Of a DNA stretch of 38,849 nt, positions 23,742 to 30,170 are shown piece by piece. Below the pieces are notes generated by a model. The model was not told the DNA's origin, made no database searches, and worked only from the letters and a program-made list of their open reading frames with translations. Numbering within the stretch: the first letter of the stretch is position 1; each line of letters opens with the position of its first letter. The stretch spans positions 1 through 38,849 of the forward strand of contig DMES01000085.1 in assembly GCA_003450815.1 (NCBI GenBank), read 5' to 3'. This DNA comes from Elusimicrobiota bacterium (GTDB taxonomy: Bacteria; Elusimicrobiota; Elusimicrobia; Elusimicrobiales; UBA9959). The position numbers were made by a program, and so were the translations under genes.

Positions 23742-23793
23742 GGCGTCTGCGAAAAACTTTTTGAGCAGACAGTAAAAAGGAAAAAGGCTATTT

Positions 23794-25479
23794 ATGAAAA
23801 ACATTTATAAAAAGAGTTTTTTAACATTTCTGCTTTCACTCTCCTTCTGCGCTGGGGCGCCGTGCGCGGCGCCTGAAGGGGATGCCGTTTTTAAGGCCAT
23901 GAACGACGAAATGGGGCGCTCCGTGAATAAACTTAAAATGGACAATCTGCAAAAACCGTATTTTATGGCGTATACTGTGAGTGAAGGTTCCTCCTGTTAT
24001 ATAAGCGCCACCTTTGGTTCCATAGAGGCTTTTTACTCCTATCCTTACCGCCGCCTGAAAGCGGAGGTGCGCGTGGGCGATAAAAAATTCGACAACACAA
24101 ATTATTTGGGCAACGCCTGGGGGGAATACCGCCCTTCGGTGGATTACAACGTGGCTCTTGACGATAATTACGACAGCCTGCGTTTCAGCATCTGGTCGCT
24201 TACCGACTCCGCTTACAAGGACGCTCTGGATACCTATTCCAAGAAAAAAGCTTTCAAGGAATCAAAAAATATCACGGAGCTGTACGACGACCTGACTTTT
24301 GAGCCTGTTTACACGGTATTTTTGCCGGCGGCCGCTGAGCGGCTTGATGAGAAGCTCTGGCAGGAACGTCTTAAAAAGTTGTCGGCGGTTTTCACCGGAT
24401 ATCCGGCGGTCAAATATTCGCAGGCCGCTCTTTCCTACGATTCCGGCGGCATAAGGTTCGTGAACAGCGAGGGAACCGCTTTTAAAAAGCCGTACTGTTC
24501 CGGTTCCATTAATATAGACGGAGAGACCTATTCTCCCGACGGCTATAAACTTCGCGCAAGCGCGCGCTACGGCTTTTGCGGCGCGGCCGATCTTCCCTCT
24601 TTTGAAACTATAGTGAAAAAAGCGGAGGAAATAGCCATGCGCCTTACCGCCATGAGCAAGTCAGTGCAGATGAAGGCGTATATAGGCCCGGTGCTTTTTG
24701 AGGAGAACGCGGCCGCCAAGTTTTTTGATAATTTCTTTGTGCGTAATGTGGCAAACCCGCGCGAGATCTGGAAAGAGACTAATAAATGGTCTACCGACTA
24801 TATCTACAGGCGCGCCGGAGAACTTGTGGAGCGTCTGGATATGCGCGTTATGCCCCCGTTCCTTAATGTTGTGGACGACCCTTTTGCCAAAGATTACAAC
24901 GGCGAAGCGCTAATGGGACATTACGAGGTGGATGACGAGGGCGTGCCGGCGCGAAAATTAAAACTTGTGGAGAAAGGAAAGCTTAAGGATATTTACCGTT
25001 ACAGGGCCGCAACCAGGGATTTTAATAGTTCAAACGGACATGGCCGCGGCGAATATCATGAATTCGTAAGCGGCGGTCCCGGCAATATCTTCATCCAGCC
25101 CGAGGATAATCCGGCCCGCGTAATGCCTTTCAGCGAACTGAAAAAGAAGTTTCTGGACCTGTGCCGCGAGCAGGAGCTGGAGTATTGCCTGCTGGTAAGG
25201 GATATAGGCAGTTTTTACGGTTCTTTTTCGGCATATAAAGTTTATCCGGCTGACGGGCATGAGGAACCGGTGCACGCCATAGAGTTTATAGGCGCCGGTT
25301 TGCGGGCGCTGCGCGACATCGTGGCGGTTTCAAAGGAAATGAAAATTTATAATCTTACCTGGACTCCGCCCGCCTCGCTGGTGGCGCCCTCCATACTTGT
25401 GCAGGAAATGGAAATCAAAAAGACGGAAGACAAGCCGGATAGAACGCCGTATCTTGAGCATCCGTTCTTTGCAAAGTAA
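23794..25479 (+). CDS. Secreted TldE/PmbA-like partner without zinc motif
   Basis: 561 residues, the same length as its neighbour, with its own signal peptide (MKNIYKKSFLTFLLSLSFCA, cleaved before APCAAPEG or nearby). It shares the TldD fold landmarks: VDDPFAKDYNGEALMGHYEV, DDEGVPARKLKLVEKGKLKD, AATRDFNSSNGHGRGEYHEF and SLVAPSILVQEMEI. Where TldD has HExxxH it reads LFEENAAAKFFDNFFVRNV, so no zinc site remains. This matches the inactive TldE/PmbA role. The pair probably arose by duplication and acts as a periplasmic heterodimer (inference). AAGGAAAAAGG lies upstream of the ATG. The substrate is unknown; no RiPP precursor is visible nearby. Confidence 0.88.
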   Translation: MKNIYKKSFLTFLLSLSFCAGAPCAAPEGDAVFKAMNDEMGRSVNKLKMDNLQKPYFMAYTVSEGSSCYISATFGSIEAFYSYPYRRLKAEVRVGDKKFDNTNYLGNAWGEYRPSVDYNVALDDNYDSLRFSIWSLTDSAYKDALDTYSKKKAFKESKNITELYDDLTFEPVYTVFLPAAAERLDEKLWQERLKKLSAVFTGYPAVKYSQAALSYDSGGIRFVNSEGTAFKKPYCSGSINIDGETYSPDGYKLRASARYGFCGAADLPSFETIVKKAEEIAMRLTAMSKSVQMKAYIGPVLFEENAAAKFFDNFFVRNVANPREIWKETNKWSTDYIYRRAGELVERLDMRVMPPFLNVVDDPFAKDYNGEALMGHYEVDDEGVPARKLKLVEKGKLKDIYRYRAATRDFNSSNGHGRGEYHEFVSGGPGNIFIQPEDNPARVMPFSELKKKFLDLCREQELEYCLLVRDIGSFYGSFSAYKVYPADGHEEPVHAIEFIGAGLRALRDIVAVSKEMKIYNLTWTPPASLVAPSILVQEMEIKKTEDKPDRTPYLEHPFFAK

Positions 25480-25733
25480 GGCTTAAGGCTTAACCTTAAT
25501 CCTGCAATTCAAGATGATTTTCATTAAGAAATTCAGGAGAACAAAAATATTGCAGGATTCCCCGCAACCGCGGTTGCGGATTCAGCGCTATGCGCGCCAA
25601 ATTTGTGAGGGTGGCCGTCTTATGCGCATAGCGCTTGTTACGGCACGGCCATAGGCCAGTATGCTGCGCGAAGCGCACCTGAGCGCTGCGAAGGGGAAAA
25701 TTCAGCGGAATTTTTCAGGCTGAAGATTTAAAT
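25480..25733. other. Structured intergenic region, no gene
   Basis: It begins with GGCTTAAGGCTTAACC at the upstream stop codon. It contains the exact palindrome GCAACCGCGGTTGC (25564-25577), a 12-bp inverted repeat AGCGCTATGCGC (25584-25595) with GCGCATAGCGCT (25624-25635), and stem-loop copy B. No convincing reading frame is present. Confidence 0.6.
25613..25660 (+). repeat. GGCCGT stem-loop element, copy B
   Basis: Outer stem GCCGT/ACGGC, inner stem GCGC-ATA-GCGC, then a second hairpin GGCC-ATA-GGCC. It is aligned without gaps to copy A (18369-18416), with changes concentrated at paired positions. Confidence 0.75.
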
Positions 25734-26603
25734 ATGCGGTATGCCGCAAGTATAAAATTATTTTTAATCCCGGCTTTGAGCATTGTCCTGTTGGCGGAGC
25801 CGGCTCTGATCGAGGCCAAAAAACCGTTTGGAAAGCCGGGCAACGCTTTTAAATCTTTGTATACGCCGGATTACCTGGAGTTAAAGAGCCGGATTGTTGC
25901 GCGGTTTAAGGACCATTCCCCAGGGCGATTCGGGGAATTCGTCCGGGGCACGCGAAAAAAACTGGACACCGGCAAAAAGGTCCTCGCGTTTACCTTTGAC
26001 GCCTGCGGCGGCCGCCATAGCGGTTACAACGCGAAGCTTATAGCTTATCTGCGCCGAGAGAAAATACCCGCCACACTTTTTGTCACCGGCATCTGGATAG
26101 ACAGGAACCCCGAAGTTTTTAAAGACCTGGCAAAAGACCCCCTTTTTGAAATAGAAAATCACGGGCTTTTACACAGGGTCTGCTCCATAACCGGGCAAAG
26201 CAAATTCGGCGTGATGGCGACCAGCGGTATTGGCGATGTTATAGATGAAATGGAGCTTAATGCCCGAAAAATTGAGGTGTTGTCAGGCCGCCGCCCTATG
26301 TTTTTCCGTTCGGCCGCGGCCTACACCGATGAGGCAAGCGCGCTGGTGGCGCATCGTCTTGGCATGGAAGTGGTCAGCTATGATATAGTTTCAGGCGACT
26401 ATATTCCTTTTGCTTCCGCAAAATATATAAAAAACTCCATAGTTACCCAGGCCAGGCACGGCGCGATAATAATCATGCATTTTAACCATCCCGAATGGCA
26501 CGAGCTTGAAGCGCTTGAAAAAGCCGTGCCGGCGCTTAGGGCCAAGGGATTCTCCTTCGGCCGGCTTGAGGATTTTTCTTTTTATACAAAGGGGATAGGC
26601 TGA
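25734..26603 (+). CDS. Polysaccharide deacetylase (NodB-type), secreted
   Basis: 289 residues with an N-terminal signal peptide (IKLFLIPALSIVLLAEPALIEA). NodB motifs are recognisable in order: motif 1 TFDACGG (about residue 87), motif 2 ENHGLLH (H-x3-H), motif 3 FFRSAAAYTDE, motif 4 SYDIVSGDY and motif 5 IIMHFNHPEW. Motif 1 has Ala where the classical TFDD has its second Asp, a metal ligand. The DACGG form is shared by a recognised subgroup of secreted members, so it is probably not a defect. The likely substrate is an N-acetylated or O-acetylated cell-wall or capsule glycan. There is no strong ribosome binding site. Its TGA stop is the first unit of the following repeat array. Confidence 0.85.
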   Translation: MRYAASIKLFLIPALSIVLLAEPALIEAKKPFGKPGNAFKSLYTPDYLELKSRIVARFKDHSPGRFGEFVRGTRKKLDTGKKVLAFTFDACGGRHSGYNAKLIAYLRREKIPATLFVTGIWIDRNPEVFKDLAKDPLFEIENHGLLHRVCSITGQSKFGVMATSGIGDVIDEMELNARKIEVLSGRRPMFFRSAAAYTDEASALVAHRLGMEVVSYDIVSGDYIPFASAKYIKNSIVTQARHGAIIIMHFNHPEWHELEALEKAVPALRAKGFSFGRLEDFSFYTKGIG

Positions 26604-26674
26604 AGGCTGAGGGCTGAAGGTTTATAAAAGAATTCCCTTTAAACTTCAGCCTTCAGTCTTAAGCCTTCAGCCTG
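26593..26674. repeat. Intergenic tandem repeat with mirrored arms (GGCTGAA type, second locus)
   Basis: The left arm (26593-26620, ATAGGCTGAAGGCTGAGGG) includes the deacetylase stop codon. The right arm (26644-26674) is its reverse complement (CTTCAGCCTTCAGTCTTAAG, then CCTTCAGCCTG). It is nearly the same unit and layout as 10122-10254, and lies between convergent genes where a bidirectional terminator is expected. Confidence 0.8.
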
Positions 26675-26682
26675 TTTTGCGG

Positions 26683-27450
26683 TTACCTTTTTATCGTCAG
26701 GGCGGGCCAAATGGGGGAAAGCGATCTGGCGAAGGCGTCCGTTATGCTTGACATGGCCGATGGAAGGTCAAACCCTTCATAGCTCATGTAGCCCGACCAG
26801 AAAATTGAGCCCGTTTCCACTTCCACCATGCGGGATACCAGCGAAACGCTGGCGGTAGTGCTGAGCAACTGGGAGTCTGCGAGCCCCGGCACCGAGCCGT
26901 TGGAGTATATGTTTCCGCCGGAAACTTGGGTAACATTTTTTAGGACGGTTTCCTGCGAAGAGTTAACTATGTAATTGGATGCGGGCGAACTGTCGGCCAC
27001 GGTGCCCATGAAGATGGCATCCACTCCCAACAGCCGGCCTAAGCGTTTTACCGTGGCCGGATCAAGCTGGCCGGATGTGGAAAGCTGCTGTTCGTTCATA
27101 ATGGCGCTCAGCTGCTGGCGTTCCACCACATTGGCCCCGCTACCCACCAGGCTTTGCGTCATCAGGTCGGCGGCCACATCGCCTTTGTTGCCGGTGAAGG
27201 TCATTACAGCCACGCGGTTAATGGAGGTGAAGTCGGCGCGCGGGTTCAGCGCCACCCGCGGTGTGGCGCAGGCGGTCATGAGAGCCGCTAAAACCGGCAG
27301 CAAAACAGTTTTAATTCGGCTTGAGTTATTGTGTTTAAGGTCTTGTGACTTGTGACCTGTGACCTGGCCGTTTGTGGGCCAGAGGCCATTTGAGACGGCA
27401 CCTCCAGAGGATTGTGACTTGTGACTTGTTGTTTTTGTCATGGTTTTCAT
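26683..27450 (-). CDS. CsgG-like lipoprotein with repeat-derived N-terminal insertion
   Basis: 255 residues. The start at 27450 overlaps the TPR gene stop (TGATG), strongly supporting it. Residues 1-45 (MKTMTKTTSHKSQSS and so on) are encoded by a CAAGTCA-type array and a GGCCGT stem-loop. Only after that comes a lipoprotein signal, VLLPVLAALMTAC, with lipobox Cys near residue 61. The body matches the CsgG-type fold (INRVAVMTFTGNKGDVAADL, GANVVERQQLSAIMNEQQLS, LGRLLGVDAIFMGTVADS, VSRMVEVETGSIFWSGYMSY). Relatives sit in the outer membrane as pore or scaffold proteins. Whether the displaced signal still works is unclear; no later ATG, GTG or TTG precedes it closely. Confidence 0.75.
   Translation of the reverse strand: MKTMTKTTSHKSQSSGGAVSNGLWPTNGQVTGHKSQDLKHNNSSRIKTVLLPVLAALMTACATPRVALNPRADFTSINRVAVMTFTGNKGDVAADLMTQSLVGSGANVVERQQLSAIMNEQQLSTSGQLDPATVKRLGRLLGVDAIFMGTVADSSPASNYIVNSSQETVLKNVTQVSGGNIYSNGSVPGLADSQLLSTTASVSLVSRMVEVETGSIFWSGYMSYEGFDLPSAMSSITDAFARSLSPIWPALTIKR
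27341..27431. repeat. CAAGTCA-type array interrupted by GGCCGT stem-loop copy C
   Basis: CTTGTGACTTGTGACCTG-type units lie at 27341-27365 and 27411-27431. Between them, 27366-27410, is copy C: GGCCGT, inner stem GGCC-AGA-GGCC, then ACGGCACCT. The whole lies within the 5' coding part of the CsgG-like lipoprotein gene and preserves its frame. Confidence 0.75.
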
Positions 27451-27821
27451 CAGTTCTGAAGGTTGTGCAGATGTTTAAGAGCCTTTTCCCGCATATGGGG
27501 GACTGTTTCCAGTTCCAGATATGCCTTCCAGGCCGCTATAGCTTTTTCCTTAAGGCCTTTTTTCTCGTAGATAAGCCCCAGCATAAAGTAAGCCGCGTCT
27601 TTTGAGGGGTCAAGGCGGATTACTGTTTCAAAAGCGGCCTGCGCCTCGTCAACTTTCTGCAGGTTGCTGTAAGCGAAGCCTAACTGCAGGTAAAGCGAGG
27701 CGTTGCCCGGTTCCTGCAGCACGGCCTGCTCCAATTGCGCCGCTGATAAGATGTTCCCATGGGCCTGGGGCTCGCAGAAAACCGGGGTTGCCGCGAAAAG
27801 GATTGTAAGTAGAATTTTCAT
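27450..27821 (-). CDS. Small secreted TPR protein
   Basis: 123 residues with a short signal peptide (MKILLTILFAATPVFCEPQA). The Cys after VF could make it a lipoprotein, but the context fits signal peptidase I equally well. About three tetratricopeptide repeats follow (ASLYLQLGFAYSNLQKVDEA, AAYFMLGLIYEKKGLKEKAI and a degenerate third), giving a protein-binding surface. It is translationally coupled to the downstream CsgG-like lipoprotein by a TGATG overlap, so they likely act together in the envelope. No ribosome binding site is evident; TATACC lies 9 nt before the ATG. Confidence 0.8.
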   Translation of the reverse strand: MKILLTILFAATPVFCEPQAHGNILSAAQLEQAVLQEPGNASLYLQLGFAYSNLQKVDEAQAAFETVIRLDPSKDAAYFMLGLIYEKKGLKEKAIAAWKAYLELETVPHMREKALKHLHNLQN

Positions 27822-27874
27822 ACTAAATACGGTATAAAATTAAAAAGCTTTTGGGTAGCTTTATCTGTGGCGCG

Positions 27875-27905
27875 GCCATGCCCCTCTAAAATAAGGGGGC
27901 ATGGC
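27875..27905 (-). terminator. Hairpin downstream of the gene at 27926
   Basis: GCCATGCCCC and GGGGCATGGC form a perfect 10-bp stem with an A/T-rich loop, about 20 nt past the stop of the gene at 27926. No T-tract is seen on the minus strand. Confidence 0.5.
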
Positions 27906-27925
27906 ATTTCCACAAACGCCAATTT

Positions 27926-28567
27926 TTATTTTTTTATCACTTTGATTACAGCTTTGCCGTTCGCATCAAGATTGATATCTCCAAAACACATTATCATGCT
28001 CTGCCTGCCGGTCGGGCCGGACATGATCTTTTCGCAGACCACCTCCTGCTCACCTGTACTGCCGCCGTTCCGGAATAACGACACTGTATTATAAGCTTCC
28101 GCTTTCCCGGGAATGGAAAAGTTCAAACTGCCCTCGTTAACTCTTTTATAACCGCACTCTGAGTCTATTGACGCTGGAATAGTTAACAGTCCGTTCTGCT
28201 GGTTGAATTCGGGGTATACCGTCTTTGGTCTTTTCGCCATGGAACCCTCATCCCATGAAACAGTCATGCAGGAGGGGGAATCCTTTGTTGCCTGATAGAT
28301 CGCGCTGGCGCCGGCCACTAGTTCTTTATCGCCCTTTATTACAAGGGTTATACCGAGATCTGCCGTCTTTACGGACAGACCCGAACCCGTAATGTTTACC
28401 ACTTCTATCTTCGCCGGTTTCGGGGTTGTGATTTCAATTATCTTTATTGTTTCCGGGGTTGTCCGGCTTAATTCCTGACCGGACCGTAACTCTTCCAGAC
28501 CCGCGGTAAAACCCATGTTCACCCCGGCCAATAAAACGACCCCCGCTAACACAGTGATTTTTTTCAT
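27926..28567 (-). CDS. Secreted protein of unknown function
   Basis: 213 residues that I do not recognise. The signal peptide is clear (MKKITVLAGVVLLAGVNMGFTAG). The mature part is rich in beta-strand-like segments and has four cysteines (SPSCMTV, DSECGYK, VVCEKIM, MIMCFGD), enough for two disulfides, which fits a periplasmic or surface location. A Thr/Pro/Ile-rich stretch (TTPETIKIIEITTPKPAKIE) follows the signal. The ribosome binding site is strong (AAGGAG, 9 nt before the ATG). It is on the same strand as the TPR/CsgG pair but separated by a hairpin and about 100 bp, so separate transcription is likely. Confidence 0.7.
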   Translation of the reverse strand: MKKITVLAGVVLLAGVNMGFTAGLEELRSGQELSRTTPETIKIIEITTPKPAKIEVVNITGSGLSVKTADLGITLVIKGDKELVAGASAIYQATKDSPSCMTVSWDEGSMAKRPKTVYPEFNQQNGLLTIPASIDSECGYKRVNEGSLNFSIPGKAEAYNTVSLFRNGGSTGEQEVVCEKIMSGPTGRQSMIMCFGDINLDANGKAVIKVIKK

Positions 28568-28764
28568 TTGTGGTATCTCCTTATAATTAACCGCTTTAAC
28601 TTTTTATTCCGCTCACACTTGCTGGAGCCTGACTTGCTCTCGTATATATAATACCAGCCGGCGCGCCTTTGCGCATGAGGCATAAGTTCCAATTTCAGGG
28701 ACAACCGGCTTACGTCAGGACTTGGAATCAAAACGGCGCTTTAATTCATGTTTTCGGCGCTGTA

Positions 28765-28794
28765 TTGTTCTGTATATACGCTTAAGTGTAGAAT
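28765..28794 (+). promoter_or_regulatory. Promoter of the gene at 28801, leaderless arrangement
   Basis: TTGTTC (28765-28770), an 18-bp spacer and TGTAGAAT (-10 hexamer 28789-28794) end 6 nt before the ATG. There is no ribosome binding site. The TGTA(T/G)AATTAA sequence is shared with the alaS promoter. Confidence 0.55.
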
Positions 28795-28800
28795 TAACAT

Positions 28801-29646
28801 ATGGAAACCATTTTTTCTACAACACTCATTAAGTTTCGTAAAGCTGCCGGCTTCACTACGGCATATCGTTTTTTTCACGATAATGGAGGAAAACCGGTAC
28901 TGACATTCTCCTACAGGAAATACCTGCTTTTCGAGCAGGGAGAGGCCTTGCCTTCGCCTGAAGTGCTGCGCCGGATTTCCCTCGCGCTAAAACTTATCCC
29001 CAAAAGCCCCCCGGCCGGAAAATTTGCCGCGGCATGGTTAAGGACCATGACCGGAGAAGAAGCTTATGGTTTTGTTTTCGAACCTTTTATCTCTGTTAAG
29101 ACGGAAGCGCCTGGCCTTTCCCCTGCACATAAGGCGATGGGAAGGCTTATAAAAAAAAGTCCGATCACCGTGAAACAGGCAATTCTAATACTTTCAAGCT
29201 ATGAATACTACCGCGCGTTTATTGTCCTTGTAAACGCCGCGGAAGCGTGGTCCTGCGAAAGCTTTGCAAAGACTACGGGCTTAAAAAAAGCCACGGCCGC
29301 AAAAATACTGGCTGATTTCGCCGTTGCCGGGCTGGTGAAAAGAATAAGGAATGACTCCTATAAATCCCTTGGGGAGAACTTAATACTGGAGTTCCCGCGG
29401 GCTGAAATAATGCCGCCCGGTATTAATGACCGGATGAGGGGGTATCAGGCGGAAATGATTTCTTCCGGGGCCATTACCTGGAGAAGGATGACCATATTGC
29501 GCGCTGACGCGGTGGAACTGGCGGCGTATTATCCGCTGATGTCCTTAACCATGTCTGCGGCCAGCGCTTACGAGACAGGCGAAAAGACCGGGAATTCCGC
29601 TATGTTCGGCATAGAGAGCCGTGTGGTTAAACTGTTCGATTTTTAA
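28801..29646 (+). CDS. Probable transcriptional regulator with two HTH-like regions
   Basis: 281 residues with no signal or TM segment. The first 65 residues look like a divergent XRE-type domain (FRKAAGFTTAYRFFHDNGG, SYRKYLLFEQGEALPSPEVL, RRISLALKLIP). A second, winged-helix-like region lies around 155-185 (WSCESFAKTTGLKKATAAKI, LADFAVAGLVKR). The remaining C-terminal part, with EFPRAEIMPPGIND and a Met/Ala-rich end, I cannot assign. The combination suggests a DNA-binding regulator, but the family is not identified and the target is unknown. The promoter places the transcription start at the ATG. It is 90 bp upstream of the VOC gene on the same strand. Confidence 0.55.
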   Translation: METIFSTTLIKFRKAAGFTTAYRFFHDNGGKPVLTFSYRKYLLFEQGEALPSPEVLRRISLALKLIPKSPPAGKFAAAWLRTMTGEEAYGFVFEPFISVKTEAPGLSPAHKAMGRLIKKSPITVKQAILILSSYEYYRAFIVLVNAAEAWSCESFAKTTGLKKATAAKILADFAVAGLVKRIRNDSYKSLGENLILEFPRAEIMPPGINDRMRGYQAEMISSGAITWRRMTILRADAVELAAYYPLMSLTMSAASAYETGEKTGNSAMFGIESRVVKLFDF

Positions 29647-29735
29647 CGCTTTCTATTGGACTTGTTTCCCTGCAAAGTCAGGATAGGCCTTAGCGGTATA
29701 TTTTTTATTCGGCTCGGGCAGGAGGGAGGATTAAA

Positions 29736-30107
29736 ATGATATTCACTTTCTCGCATAATAATTTTAATGTGTTGGATCTGGAAAAAAGCCTGAAGTTTTA
29801 TAAAGAGGCGTTAGGGTTGGAAGAGACACGGCGCAAAAACGCTCCTGACGGCAGCTTTATCCTGGCGTTTCTGAGTGACGGGACAACGCCGCATAAGCTT
29901 GAGCTTACCTGGCTGCGCGACAGGAAAGAAAGATACAATTTAGGAGACAACGAGACACATCTTGCTTTTACGGCCTCCGATTATAAAGCCGCCCATGAAC
30001 TGCATAAAAAGATGGGCTGTATCTGTTATGAGAACGAGGCCATGGGGATTTATTTTATAGAAGATCCGGACGGCTATTGGCTGGAAATACTTCCAACCCG
30101 TGAGTAG
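29736..30107 (+). CDS. Glyoxalase/VOC-family metalloenzyme, lactoylglutathione lyase-like
   Basis: 123 residues, one vicinal-oxygen-chelate domain of two beta-alpha-beta-beta-beta modules. Metal-ligand candidates match glyoxalase I positions: His in FSHNNFNV, Glu in HKLELTW, His in ETHLAF and Glu in YWLEILP. LEKSLKFYKEALGLEE and FIEDPDGYWLEI are strong family signatures. Glyoxalase I isomerises the methylglyoxal-thiol hemithioacetal; other VOC activities are possible. The ribosome binding site is excellent (GGAGGGAGG, 7 nt). The TAG stop begins an 8-bp inverted repeat. Confidence 0.85.
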   Translation: MIFTFSHNNFNVLDLEKSLKFYKEALGLEETRRKNAPDGSFILAFLSDGTTPHKLELTWLRDRKERYNLGDNETHLAFTASDYKAAHELHKKMGCICYENEAMGIYFIEDPDGYWLEILPTRE

Positions 30108-30156
30108 CGGCGTCAAGATTCTTGGCGTAATTCGCCGCTATTCGTCTTATTCGCTC
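30105..30156. repeat. Inverted repeat at the VOC stop codon with TTCGCTA-type units
   Basis: TAGCGGCG (30105-30112, including the stop) pairs with CGCCGCTA (30133-30140). The right side continues as degenerate TTCGCTA units (CTATTCGTCTTATTCGCTC) up to the ribosome binding site of the next gene. Related in unit to 9543-9564. Confidence 0.6.
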
Positions 30157-30170
30157 ATGGAGGTTTGAAT

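Noticed and set aside
25965..26010. Deacetylase inactivated by the Asp-to-Ala change in motif 1
   Set aside because: The DACGG form is shared by a recognised subgroup and the other motifs are intact, so decay is not supported.
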